64,000 nucleotides of DNA from Soonwooa sp. GTDB lineage: Bacteria; Bacteroidota; Bacteroidia; Flavobacteriales; Weeksellaceae. The position numbers were made by a program, and so were the translations under genes. Positions 8,071 to 16,727 of this stretch are shown here, in pieces (position 1 is the stretch's first letter; the number at the start of each line of letters is the position of its first letter). The notes under the pieces are model-generated. The model was given only the letters and a program-made list of their open reading frames with translations, did no database searches and was not told the DNA's origin. Location: NCBI RefSeq assembly GCF_030151385.1, contig NZ_JASLDS010000030.1, forward strand, positions 62,001-126,000, in the 5' to 3' direction.

Positions 8071-9255
8071 ATGCAAAAAATTCTTATTGTAGAAGACGAA
8101 AAAGCCATATCGGGCGTTCTTCATAGCATTTTATCAGAAGAGCTTACAGATTACGAATTCGAAATCGCAAATGACGGTTTAGAAGCTTTAAAAATTCTTG
8201 AAAAAGAGGATTTTTCTTTGGTTATTTCTGATATCAAAATGCCAAAACTTTCTGGTACAGAATTACTTAAGGAAACTATGCAGATAAAACCAGAAACTAC
8301 TTTTGTCATGATTTCTGGCCATGCTGATATCGATACTGCAGTTAGTTGTCTTAAAGATGGTGCTTACGATTTCATATCAAAGCCAATTGACATTAACAGA
8401 TTGATTACCAGCGTTAAAAACGCACTAGACAAAGGTAATCTTCAAAAAGATAATAAAAGCTTAAAGTCTGAAAACACGCAGCTAAAAAGAAAAGTCAATA
8501 AAAAATATCAAATGATTGGTGACTCTCCTGCTTTGAAGATGATCCAAGATATGATAGAAAAAGTGGCGGCTTCGGATGCTAGAGTTTTGATCACAGGACC
8601 AAATGGTGCTGGTAAAGAATTGGTAGCGCACGCAATCCATGCACAAAGCGAAAGATCGAAAGGTCCAATGGTAGAGGTTAACTGTGCAGCAATCCCATCA
8701 GAACTTATTGAAAGTGAATTGTTTGGACATGTTAAAGGTTCTTTCACTGGCGCGATTAAAGATAAATCTGGAAAATTCGAGCAGGCTAATGGCGGTACAA
8801 TTTTCTTGGATGAGATTGGTGACATGAGTTTGGTTGCACAAGCAAAGGTACTTCGTGCTTTGCAAGAAAGCAAAGTCTCTCCTGTTGGTAGTGATAAAGA
8901 AATAAAAGTTGACGTGCGTGTTGTAGCGGCGACTAACAAAGATTTGCATAAAGAAATTGCGGAAGGAAAATTCCGTGAAGACTTGTTCCACAGACTTTCT
9001 GTAATCGAAATTAATGTACCAGCTTTGGATGATCGTAAAGGTGACATCCCGCTTTTGGTAGAACATTTTGCTAAAACAATTGCAGATGAGCAAGGAAATG
9101 CTGTTAAAAAATTTGACGAAAAAGCGATTACTGCGCTTCAGCAATTTAGCTGGACTGGTAACATCCGTGAGCTAAGAAACGTGGTAGAACGTTTGGTAAT
9201 TTTGGGAGCAAATCCTGTATCTGCGGAAGATGTAGCTAATTTCGTAAAAAAATAA
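8071..9255 (+). CDS. NtrC-type response regulator lacking the DNA-binding domain
   Basis: A 394-residue protein with a receiver domain (1-120, phospho-acceptor Asp54 in ISDIKMP, Lys104) and an AAA+ sigma-54 interaction domain (about 148-378). The Walker A motif is GPNGAGKE (176-183). The loop that contacts sigma-54 reads GSFTGA (223-228) instead of GAFTGA, and Walker B is TIFLDEIG (243-250). WTGNIRELRN closes the AAA+ domain. The protein ends 24 residues later, so the usual C-terminal Fis helix-turn-helix is absent. It may act from solution or through partners. No histidine kinase is adjacent; one is encoded at 54.7 kb. Confidence 0.92.
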   Translation: MQKILIVEDEKAISGVLHSILSEELTDYEFEIANDGLEALKILEKEDFSLVISDIKMPKLSGTELLKETMQIKPETTFVMISGHADIDTAVSCLKDGAYDFISKPIDINRLITSVKNALDKGNLQKDNKSLKSENTQLKRKVNKKYQMIGDSPALKMIQDMIEKVAASDARVLITGPNGAGKELVAHAIHAQSERSKGPMVEVNCAAIPSELIESELFGHVKGSFTGAIKDKSGKFEQANGGTIFLDEIGDMSLVAQAKVLRALQESKVSPVGSDKEIKVDVRVVAATNKDLHKEIAEGKFREDLFHRLSVIEINVPALDDRKGDIPLLVEHFAKTIADEQGNAVKKFDEKAITALQQFSWTGNIRELRNVVERLVILGANPVSAEDVANFVKK

Positions 9256-9275
9256 TCGATTTTAATATTCTATGG

Positions 9276-9304
9276 AAACCGCAGAACTTTAAAATCTGCG
9301 GTTT
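9276..9304 (+). terminator. Terminator of the response-regulator gene
   Basis: AAACCGCAGA and TCTGCGGTTT form a perfect 10-bp stem with a 9-nt loop, then a T-rich run. Confidence 0.9.
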
Positions 9305-9328
9305 TTTGTTTTAAAAAATAAATAATAT

Positions 9329-10696
9329 ATGAAGTTTCTTGACTTAAAATATACGCGCGAATCTCTAACCTTGGCATTACCAGTAATGTTGACGCAAGTT
9401 GGGCAGGTTTCTGTTAACTTGTTCGATAACATTATCGTTGGTAAGTTGCTTGGCTCACAAGCTCTAGCTTCGGTGTCATTGGGAAACGCAGTTTTCTTTT
9501 CAATATTTGTATTGGCATTAGGTTTTTCTTTTGCTATTCCGCCTTTGGTCTCGGAAGCCAAAACTCAAGGAAATCATTCGATGATTAACAATGTTTTTCG
9601 TCACGGATTTATCATTAATATGACAGTTGGTATTATCTTGATGCTAGCTTTAATGTTAGCATTGCCACTACTCTATCACATGGATCAGCCAAAGGAAATT
9701 ATCCCCGACACCATTGACTTTTTGCATATTATGGCGATTAGTATGATACCTTTTATGATGTTCCAAACTTTACGTGAAGTTTCGGAAGGTCTTAGTTATA
9801 CTATTGGCGTAACCAAAGCGACTATTCTTGCTAATATCATTAACATAGTCTTGAACTATGTTTTAATAAAAGGTATGTTCGGACTGCCAGCAATGGGCGT
9901 ACAAGGTTCTGCAACAGCAACTTTAATCTCCAGAATTTTCATGGTTGTGTTCCTTTATTTCGTTATGGTTAAAGAGTCAAAAACAAAACGCTATATAAAA
10001 GAATTCAGTCTTAAAGTTTCGGAGTTTAGCAAAGCGATGTTTAACAAAATGATAAAACTTGGGCTACCAACAGCTTTACAAATGTTCTTTGAAGTAACTG
10101 CTTTTGCAGGAGCTGCTTTTATTTGTGGATTGATCAGCGCTAAAGATATTGCATCACACCAAATTGCTTTATCTATGGCGTCATTTACCTTTAACCTCTG
10201 CATCGGATTTAGTGTAGCATCAACCGTTATGATTGGTAATCGATTAGGAAATCGAGATTTTGTTGGTTTAAGAAAAGTCGGAATCAATAACTTAAAAATG
10301 GCATTTTTGTTTATGATATTCTGTGGTTTAATTTTTATTACGTTTAGAGATATTTTACCACATTTCTTCACCAAAGAAAGCGATATCGAAGTTATTACTT
10401 TAGCATCAAAATTATTGATTATTGCAGCACTTTTCCAGTTATCAGATGGTATCCAAGTAGCAGCTTTAGGCGCATTGCGAGGTATTCAAGATGTTAAAAT
10501 CCCAAGCATTATTACCTTTGTCGCATATTGGGTATTTACAATTCCGTTGGGATATTATTTATGTTATACTTTAAAAATGGGTGCTTTCGGAATGTGGATT
10601 GCATTAGGATTGGGACTGACCATTTCGGCAGTATTCTTGGTGATTAGATTTTTAAAATTGTCATCAAGATTAATTCACTCAAAATCAAACATTTAA
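9329..10696 (+). CDS. MATE-family multidrug efflux transporter
   Basis: An integral inner-membrane exporter of 455 residues with about 12 hydrophobic segments in two pseudo-symmetric halves. The N-terminal half begins ESLTLALPVMLTQVGQVSVNLFDNI, typical of MatE domains (Pfam PF01554). The second half starts near residue 235 with GLPTALQMFFEVTAFAGAAF. The family exports cationic drugs or toxins in exchange for Na+ or H+; the substrate here is unknown. The GNAT-nitrilase fusion begins 10 bp after its stop, so the two are likely one transcript. Confidence 0.93.
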   Translation: MKFLDLKYTRESLTLALPVMLTQVGQVSVNLFDNIIVGKLLGSQALASVSLGNAVFFSIFVLALGFSFAIPPLVSEAKTQGNHSMINNVFRHGFIINMTVGIILMLALMLALPLLYHMDQPKEIIPDTIDFLHIMAISMIPFMMFQTLREVSEGLSYTIGVTKATILANIINIVLNYVLIKGMFGLPAMGVQGSATATLISRIFMVVFLYFVMVKESKTKRYIKEFSLKVSEFSKAMFNKMIKLGLPTALQMFFEVTAFAGAAFICGLISAKDIASHQIALSMASFTFNLCIGFSVASTVMIGNRLGNRDFVGLRKVGINNLKMAFLFMIFCGLIFITFRDILPHFFTKESDIEVITLASKLLIIAALFQLSDGIQVAALGALRGIQDVKIPSIITFVAYWVFTIPLGYYLCYTLKMGAFGMWIALGLGLTISAVFLVIRFLKLSSRLIHSKSNI

Positions 10697-10706
10697 AAAA
10701 CACAAT

Positions 10707-12215
10707 ATGCAAGTAGATATTAGAAAACTTTCGATAGACGATTACGACGAATTGGCGACAGCCATGCAAAACGCTTATCCAGACATCGAAGATAATGTTT
10801 GGGCAAAACGTAATATTCAGAAATTAACTTCCATTTTTCCAGAAGGTCAATTGTGTATCACTGTTGATGGAAAATTGGTTGCTGCAGCACTTTCTATTGT
10901 TGTACAGTACGAAATATTTGGCGATCAACATACTTACGACGAAATTACAGGCAACGAATCATTTAATACGCATAGCAATGTTGGTAATACATTGTATGGC
11001 ATCGAGGTTTTTGTCGATCCAGAATATCGAACCCTGCGTCTTGGACGACGTTTGTACGATGCACGTAAAGAATTATGTGAAATAAAAAATCTAAAATCCA
11101 TCATTGTTGGTGGTCGTATCCCAAACTATCACTTGTATAGCGACGAGTTAACACCACGTGAATACATTAAAAAAGTTAGGCTAAAAGAAATCTACGATCC
11201 AGTACTTAGTTTTCAATTGTCAAATAACTTTTCACCTTTAAAAATATTAAAAGGTTATCTAAAAGGCGACGTGGAATCCGAAGAATATGCGGTTCTTCTA
11301 CAATGGAATAACATCTACTACACTTCCAAGAAGAATACAATGCAGGATAGCGTTATCCGACTTGGTTTGGTACAGTGGCAAATGCGTCACTTCAAAGATA
11401 TTGATGCATTCTTCGAGCAAGTCGAATTTTTTGTGGATGTTTTAGGAAGTTATGAATCTGATTTTTGTGTTTTTCCAGAATTGTTTAACACACCTTTGTT
11501 GGCGCAATTCAATCACATGCACGAGCGTGAAGCAATGGAAAAGTTGGCAGAAATGACCGATGAAATTAGAGCTAAAATTTCCGAATATGCTGTCAGCTAC
11601 AACGTGAATATCATTTCGGGAAGCATGCCAATTATGGAAGATGGCAAAATGTACAATGCCAGCTATCTTTGTCACCGTGATGGTAAAATCGATGAATATC
11701 GAAAAATCCATATTACACCAAACGAAAGACGTTATTACGGTATGCAAGGCGGCAGCGAAATAAAAGTCTTTGACACCGATTGTGGCAAAGTCGGCATCGT
11801 GGTTTGTTATGATGTGGAGTTCCCAGAATTGCCACGAATCTTAGCTGATCAAGGTATGAAAATCTTGTTTGTCCCTTATCTTACAGACACTCAAAATGCT
11901 TATACCAGAGTCCGAAATTGCGCTGCAGCACGTGCCATCGAAAACGAATGTTATGTCGCAATAACTGGTTGTGTTGGCAATTTGCCGGGTGTGAGTAATA
12001 TGGATATTCAGTTTGGGCAAGCGGCTGTTTTCACGCCATCGGATTTTGCTTTTCCATCCAATGCGGTTAAAGGTGAAGCAACGCCAAATACCGAAATGAC
12101 TTTAATTGTTGATGTTGATCTTAATTTGTTAAAAGAACTTCATTACAATGGCGCTGTCCAAATTATGAATGACCGCAGAAAAGACCTTTATGAAACTGTT
12201 GCATTAAAGCATTAG
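10707..12215 (+). CDS. Fused GNAT acetyltransferase and nitrilase-family amidohydrolase
   Basis: A 502-residue two-domain enzyme. Residues 1-205 are GNAT-like, with a degenerate acetyl-CoA site around VFVDPEYRTLRLGRRLYDAR (102-121). Residues 215-500 are a carbon-nitrogen hydrolase with the complete triad Glu258 (FPELF), Lys333 (YRKIH) and Cys367 (VVCYDVEFPE). The fusion recurs in bacteria but its substrate is not known to me. One model is acylation and deamidation of the same small molecule. It sits 10 bp behind the MATE pump, which suggests a link between substrate handling and export. A heptamer repeat starts right at its stop codon. Confidence 0.93.
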   Translation: MQVDIRKLSIDDYDELATAMQNAYPDIEDNVWAKRNIQKLTSIFPEGQLCITVDGKLVAAALSIVVQYEIFGDQHTYDEITGNESFNTHSNVGNTLYGIEVFVDPEYRTLRLGRRLYDARKELCEIKNLKSIIVGGRIPNYHLYSDELTPREYIKKVRLKEIYDPVLSFQLSNNFSPLKILKGYLKGDVESEEYAVLLQWNNIYYTSKKNTMQDSVIRLGLVQWQMRHFKDIDAFFEQVEFFVDVLGSYESDFCVFPELFNTPLLAQFNHMHEREAMEKLAEMTDEIRAKISEYAVSYNVNIISGSMPIMEDGKMYNASYLCHRDGKIDEYRKIHITPNERRYYGMQGGSEIKVFDTDCGKVGIVVCYDVEFPELPRILADQGMKILFVPYLTDTQNAYTRVRNCAAARAIENECYVAITGCVGNLPGVSNMDIQFGQAAVFTPSDFAFPSNAVKGEATPNTEMTLIVDVDLNLLKELHYNGAVQIMNDRRKDLYETVALKH

Positions 12216-12320
12216 CTATCAGCTTTTAGCTATTGGCTATTGGCTATTGGTTATTGCCAAAATAATCGTTAATCGTTAATCGTTAATCATAAATCGTGAA
12301 TCGTAAATTGTAAATCAGAA
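12214..12320. repeat. Two heptanucleotide tandem repeats between the GNAT-nitrilase gene and the yggS-like gene
   Basis: The first block (12214-12255) has six 7-bp units: AGCTATC, AGCTTTT, AGCTATT, GGCTATT, GGCTATT, GGTTATT. The second block (12265-12320) has eight units based on ATCGTTA that decay to ATCATAA, ATCGTGA, ATCGTAA, ATTGTAA and ATCAGAA. The second block ends 3 bp before the next start codon, so repeat copy number directly sets the leader sequence of that gene. Confidence 0.9.
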
Positions 12321-12323
12321 AAA

Positions 12324-12977
12324 ATGTCAATTAAAGAACAATATCTAGATATCAAATCTCAACTTCCTGAGAACGTAACTTTGGTTGCGGTATCCAAAAA
12401 TCATCCTATTGAAAAAATTCAAGAAGTTTATGATTTGGGGCAACGTATTTTTGGAGAAAATAAAGTCCAAGAAATGATGGAAAAGCAACCTAATCTTCCA
12501 TCGGATATCGAATGGCATTTGATTGGACATTTGCAGACCAACAAGGTTAAGTATATTGCGCCTTTTGTTGCGATGATACAAAGCGTGGACAGCGAAAAAT
12601 TACTTAGCGAAATCGACAAACAAGCTGAGAAAAACAGCAGAATAATAAAAGTGCTTCTCCAAGTTAAAATCGCAGAAGAAGACACCAAAACTGGTCTTGA
12701 AGTTTCAGAAACTAAAGAATTGTTTTTAAAATATCTTCAGGGTGAATTTCCAAATGTTGAAATCATCGGCTTGATGGGAATGGCAAGTTTTGTTGATGAC
12801 AAAGAGCAGGTGAAAAGAGAGTTTTCATTCTTGAAACGGTTATTTGATCAATTGTCAATGCAGAAAAAATTGGACGTTTTATCAATGGGAATGAGCGATG
12901 ACTTCCCTCTTGCTATCGAATGTGGCGCCAATTCTGTGCGTGTCGGCTCAGCGATATTTGGACAACGCATTTATTAG
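12324..12977 (+). CDS. YggS/PLPBP-family pyridoxal phosphate homeostasis protein
   Basis: A 217-residue single-domain alanine-racemase-fold protein. It binds pyridoxal 5'-phosphate through Lys25 in VAVSKNHP and is thought to buffer free PLP and protect PLP enzymes. Family motifs include FGENKVQE (residues 43-50), WHLIGHLQTNK, GLMGMA and LSMGMSDDFPLAIECGANSVRVGSAIFG. Its length is slightly below the usual 225-235 because the N-terminus is short. The ATG lies directly after a heptamer repeat. Confidence 0.95.
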   Translation: MSIKEQYLDIKSQLPENVTLVAVSKNHPIEKIQEVYDLGQRIFGENKVQEMMEKQPNLPSDIEWHLIGHLQTNKVKYIAPFVAMIQSVDSEKLLSEIDKQAEKNSRIIKVLLQVKIAEEDTKTGLEVSETKELFLKYLQGEFPNVEIIGLMGMASFVDDKEQVKREFSFLKRLFDQLSMQKKLDVLSMGMSDDFPLAIECGANSVRVGSAIFGQRIY

Positions 12978-12993
12978 AATTTTATAAAATATA

Positions 12994-13024
12994 AAACGGC
13001 TTAGCATCAGATACTAAGCCGTTT
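12994..13024. terminator. Bidirectional terminator between the yggS-like gene and a GNAT gene
   Basis: AAACGGCTTAG (12994-13004) and CTAAGCCGTTT (13014-13024) form a perfect 11-bp stem with a 9-nt loop, followed by GTTTTTA. The flanking genes converge here. Confidence 0.9.
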
Positions 13025-13048
13025 GTTTTTATTTTAGTTTAAAAAAAC

Positions 13049-13600
13049 TTACTTCACAGAAATAGACATCGTCAAAACATCATAATATCTTCCATCTTGT
13101 TTGAAGAAATTTTTGACAATTCCGTTTTCTCGGAATCCAATCTTTTTATAAAGTGATAATCCCGCAAGATTTTCGGTGTAGACTTGCAACCAAACGACTT
13201 CCAGAATGGGATTTTGCTTTGCCCAAGCCATCATTTCTTTTAATAAAACGGTACCAAGTCCGGTATTTTGCCATTCGATTACCATGCCCATTCCAATCAT
13301 TCCGGTATGCGCCATAATTCTTCTTTGACTGCCTGTAAGATCGATGTTTCCAATAATTTTAGAACCGTGTTCTGCTACCAATAACAGAGAATTATCGTTT
13401 TCAGCAAAAGTGTTTATCAAGTCTCTTTCAGCATTGACGTCATTTGTTATTTCGTCCGCATATTGAGGAATAAATGGACTATCATCAACATAAATTTTGA
13501 TACAATCTAAAAGTTGTTCGGCGTCAGCAGGCGCAGCTTGTCGAATTGTGACAAGCTTTCCATTTTTTAAAACAAAATCCTGAGGTTCAATCTTTTGCAT
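13049..13600 (-). CDS. GNAT-family N-acetyltransferase
   Basis: A 183-residue cytoplasmic acetyltransferase. The acetyl-CoA loop appears as IEWQNTGLGTVLLKEMMAWA (about residues 110-129), a variant of the Q/RxxGxG/A signature with NTGLG. IGNIDL precedes the beta-strand that binds the substrate. VYTENLAGLSLYKKIGFRENG is the conserved C-terminal motif. It resembles RimJ/RimL or the phosphinothricin-acetyltransferase-like group, but the substrate cannot be told. Confidence 0.9.
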   Translation of the reverse strand: MQKIEPQDFVLKNGKLVTIRQAAPADAEQLLDCIKIYVDDSPFIPQYADEITNDVNAERDLINTFAENDNSLLLVAEHGSKIIGNIDLTGSQRRIMAHTGMIGMGMVIEWQNTGLGTVLLKEMMAWAKQNPILEVVWLQVYTENLAGLSLYKKIGFRENGIVKNFFKQDGRYYDVLTMSISVK

Positions 13601-13683
13601 TAATTTCAGTTTTAAAAATTTTAAAGATTATTAATCTACGAATATAGATTTCTGGTTTGAGCAAAACAACTTTGAAAAGCCTT

Positions 13684-14145
13684 TTATTCTGGACTTTTAT
13701 CAAATAAATTAAAAATTGAAGCCGCAAATAGCACTATAAAACTCAAAAGCCAAAGAATATAACCTGATCCCAATTCTGTAATTCGGGAGCTCGCGCCTGA
13801 TTCGCTTGTAATTATCGTATCCAAATTTGCAAAAACTACGGCTAATACTACAGGAATCAAAGCAAATAATACGCCTGCTTTTTCCCTAGAAGTAACCAAA
13901 AGAATTGAAAAAATGTACAAGGGATTAGCCAACCAAATCAAAAACGGTATTATCGCTCCACCCAAAAGTCCCATCCATCCGATAATAAGCAAATAAAACG
14001 AATTAGAGTAAGCGTCTCGGTCAACTCTATCAATAAAAAATGCAGGACAAAACAACGAAATAACAAACAAAACCACACTCAAAATAACAAGTCCATATCT
14101 TATTATTTTGTTTCTAGAGTGCTGGGAATTAGTATTGTTTATCAT
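13684..14145 (-). CDS. Four-helix membrane protein of unknown function
   Basis: A 153-residue protein with four predicted membrane helices near residues 17-38, 50-78, 88-106 and 126-147. The loops are short and I see no catalytic motif. The longest loop (39-48) faces the side opposite the N-terminus and carries DRVDRDAYSNS. I do not recognise the family. It is the last of three small envelope-type genes on the minus strand (15501 to 13684), each 23-34 bp apart, suggesting one transcript. Confidence 0.7.
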   Translation of the reverse strand: MINNTNSQHSRNKIIRYGLVILSVVLFVISLFCPAFFIDRVDRDAYSNSFYLLIIGWMGLLGGAIIPFLIWLANPLYIFSILLVTSREKAGVLFALIPVVLAVVFANLDTIITSESGASSRITELGSGYILWLLSFIVLFAASIFNLFDKSPE

Positions 14146-14179
14146 TTTATTATTTTTGAATATCTAAGTTAAACAAAAT

Positions 14180-14857
14180 CTAAGGCAAATTCCAATAAAC
14201 AGGAATCTTTCCAAAATTCGCTTTTAGATTTTCATAATCTTTCGCACTGATAAGGTACAAATCCGAATAATAATATTTTAGAACATCGTTTTCTGTTTCA
14301 ATCTTAAGACTCAGAATATAGACAAAGTCCTTGGTTTTCCATTGGAAATATTCTTTCTCAACAAAATTCTCAGAATCTATTTTTTGAGGATTTCCAAACT
14401 TGTTGACCAAAAGACTTTTAAGATGTTCATAATTCTTTTTGTTATCATTAAAAGAATTGGAAACAGCACGCAAAGACAGAAATTCATTCTTTTGGTTGCT
14501 AATCATTTCGAGTTTTTGAAATTTCACATTTCCAAAATAAGCCAAAGTATCTCGTGTATTAGTAGCTTTCATTTCGTACAACAGCAACTTTTTGGTATCA
14601 GAAACATCAATTGTTGTAATGCCATCTACAAATTTATATTGCTTCATAAGCTTGTCAAACATGGGCGTTTCCATTTTGTCCTTTTCCATAAGCTCAAGCG
14701 TTTTTTTATTTAACTCGAACTGTTTTTTATAAAAACTATTAACATCAAAAGGCATTTTGAAGCTTTCCAAGTTTATTTTATCTTTTCCCAACTCCAAATG
14801 CTGAGCAGAAAACGTCAACGAAACAAAAATTAAAACAAGCTGAACTAGATTTTTCAT
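14180..14857 (-). CDS. Secreted protein of unknown function
   Basis: A 225-residue protein with a signal peptide (MKNLVQLVLIFVSLTFSAQ, cleavage after about residue 18). The mature part is rich in Lys and aromatic residues, with several beta-like segments (for example ITTIDVSDTKKLLLYEM). There is no lipobox and no T9SS tail, so it is probably periplasmic. No known domain is recognised. It follows the lipoprotein gene at 14881-15501 by 23 bp and probably shares its transcript. Confidence 0.75.
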   Translation of the reverse strand: MKNLVQLVLIFVSLTFSAQHLELGKDKINLESFKMPFDVNSFYKKQFELNKKTLELMEKDKMETPMFDKLMKQYKFVDGITTIDVSDTKKLLLYEMKATNTRDTLAYFGNVKFQKLEMISNQKNEFLSLRAVSNSFNDNKKNYEHLKSLLVNKFGNPQKIDSENFVEKEYFQWKTKDFVYILSLKIETENDVLKYYYSDLYLISAKDYENLKANFGKIPVYWNLP

Positions 14858-14880
14858 ACATTATATTTTAGAAAGAAGGT

Positions 14881-15501
14881 TTAATCCTCATCGTATTCGG
14901 GATTTTGGAAAGTCAAATTTTGGGGAACTTTTATTTCAACAAATTTTCCAACATTAACATCGATTTTCCAAAGTCTAAAAATCTTAGTGATATTTTCTTT
15001 TTCACTATCCTCATATTCTGCCAAATACACTTTTTCTGAACCGTCTAAAGTTAAGTGAACAGCGTTAAAATAAGTTTTGGGATGATTGGTTGTGACATTT
15101 AATTCATCAACAATTTTAAAATTCGCTTTTTTGCCATCATCATAGTAATTAATAAATTTTTCGAGCAAAATCTTGTTCTTCCCTTTAAAGCAATCATCAA
15201 CTACTTTCGAATATTTTGATAACGCAAATCTTTGATCATCATCCTCAATCAACAATCCAAAACATTCGTAAAGGTCTAATTTATTTAATTCAATTGTTGT
15301 TTTCCCAATAAAAGAAGTATCCAAAACAGCATCAGAAGTTTGAGATTTTTCTTTTAAATCAGATGATATTGAAGTTGAATCAGTTTTGATATTTTTTGAA
15401 ATCTGAGCCGAATCTACTTTTTGAACATCAGAAACTGAAGCTTCCTTTTTACAAGAAGTAAAGGCTACGACAACACTAAAAAGTACAATATTTTTCGTCA
15501 T
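14881..15501 (-). CDS. Predicted lipoprotein of unknown function
   Basis: A 206-residue protein with a short signal peptide and a lipobox ending TSC (lipidated Cys17, followed by KKEAS). The next 50 residues are a Ser/Lys/Asp-rich linker. The folded part begins about residue 65 (FIGKTTIELNKLDLYECFG). A second cysteine in DCFKGKN could pair with that in YECFG. I know no function for it. It heads a three-gene group with the secreted protein and the four-helix protein downstream. Confidence 0.75.
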   Translation of the reverse strand: MTKNIVLFSVVVAFTSCKKEASVSDVQKVDSAQISKNIKTDSTSISSDLKEKSQTSDAVLDTSFIGKTTIELNKLDLYECFGLLIEDDDQRFALSKYSKVVDDCFKGKNKILLEKFINYYDDGKKANFKIVDELNVTTNHPKTYFNAVHLTLDGSEKVYLAEYEDSEKENITKIFRLWKIDVNVGKFVEIKVPQNLTFQNPEYDED

Positions 15502-15590
15502 TTTGTTTTAAGAACTTAGATTGAAAACAAGATTTCATTTCCTAGAATTTCTTTAAAACTAAAATACAGAAATTATTAGTCGAAAAAACA

Positions 15591-15614
15591 AAAACAGCCA
15601 AAATTGACTGTTTT
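15591..15614 (-). terminator. Terminator of the glycan operon
   Basis: AAAACAG and CTGTTTT pair around a 10-nt loop. On the minus strand TGTTTTTT follows. It abuts the stop of the last glycosyltransferase gene. Confidence 0.6.
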
Positions 15615-15616
15615 AT

Positions 15617-16720
15617 TTATTTTAAAATCTCTTGATATAGCTTCATTACATCGCTCGCAACTTTCAAATCATTAAAATTAGCTTGAGCAAATTCATAGGA
15701 TTTTTCGGCGCGGCGTTGTCTTTCCGATTCATTGTCCCAAAGGAAACCTATTTTAGCTTTAATATCTTTCACATTAAGCGGATTAACATACATCGCATCC
15801 TTTCCGCCAGCCTCAGGCAAACAACTAACATTACTAGTAATAACCACAGTCTTCGAAAAATGAGCTTCAATAATTGGAATTCCAAAACCTTCGAACAAAC
15901 TAGGATAAACAAAAATATCTGCCAATTGATAAATGCAAGCCAACTCCTCCATCGAGACGCCTTCCAAAAACTGAACTTGCGTTTCCATTTTTTCTTTTTT
16001 GATAAAGTTTAAAATTTGGTCAGCATATTTTGTTTTTCGGCCAACGACAACCAACGGAATGTCTGTATTTTGCAAAGCTTTTACCACTGTAAACAGATTT
16101 TTGCGTTCTTCGATAGTGCCAACATTTAGCACAAATCGTTCTGGAAGATTGTATTTTGTTTTGACAGCCTCGCGTTCATCTTGTGATTTTTCAGCTTTAA
16201 AAGCTTTGTGGCATCCTTGGTAAATAACCACAACCTTTTCGGCTGGGACTTTTAACATTTCGACCACATCTTTTTTGGTTTGCTCAGAAATGGCGATGAT
16301 TTTGTCAGCAGAATGTGCTGCTTTTCTAAACTTCCAAAAGTGAATTTTTCTATCAAAAAACGAATAAAATTTAGGATAATGAACAAAAATTAAATCGTGA
16401 ATTGTCACAATTTTTTTGATTGGTTTTTTGTTCCATTTTAAAGGCAATTCACCTGACAATCCATGGAAAATATCAGCATTAAGATTCTGCGCATCCTTCC
16501 CCATCTTTAATTGTCGCGCCATCGTCGATTTAGAAATTGGACTAAAGCTAACAGATGGATTTTCCAAAATTGCCTTGCCTCGTTCGTTTTCTCGTTTTGC
16601 AAGAAGCACGTATTTATTCTCTGGAAAAAACTGCGCTAACATCCTCACCAAATCTCGAGAATAATTTCCCAAGCCTGAAGTATTGTTAAAAAAACGTTTG
16701 GCGTCGTATGCGATTTTCAA
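15617..16720 (-). CDS. GT4-type glycosyltransferase
   Basis: A 367-residue GT-B fold enzyme. The N-terminal MKIAYDAKRFFNNTSGLGNYSRDL carries the acceptor-side glycine loop. The C-terminal Rossmann half has GTIEERKN, FLEGVSMEELACIYQLADIFVYPSLFEGFGIPIIEA and the E-x7-E pair (EGFGIPIIE) of retaining GT4 enzymes. It transfers a sugar from a nucleotide donor to a growing glycan at the cytoplasmic face. It is the last gene of the four-gene glycan cluster, 7 bp after the deacetylase gene. Confidence 0.93.
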   Translation of the reverse strand: MKIAYDAKRFFNNTSGLGNYSRDLVRMLAQFFPENKYVLLAKRENERGKAILENPSVSFSPISKSTMARQLKMGKDAQNLNADIFHGLSGELPLKWNKKPIKKIVTIHDLIFVHYPKFYSFFDRKIHFWKFRKAAHSADKIIAISEQTKKDVVEMLKVPAEKVVVIYQGCHKAFKAEKSQDEREAVKTKYNLPERFVLNVGTIEERKNLFTVVKALQNTDIPLVVVGRKTKYADQILNFIKKEKMETQVQFLEGVSMEELACIYQLADIFVYPSLFEGFGIPIIEAHFSKTVVITSNVSCLPEAGGKDAMYVNPLNVKDIKAKIGFLWDNESERQRRAEKSYEFAQANFNDLKVASDVMKLYQEILK

Positions 16721-16727
16721 AATCAGA

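Noticed and set aside
8508..9144. Long minus-strand frames in the response-regulator gene
   Set aside because: They are antisense to the AAA+ domain, whose motifs are complete on the plus strand.
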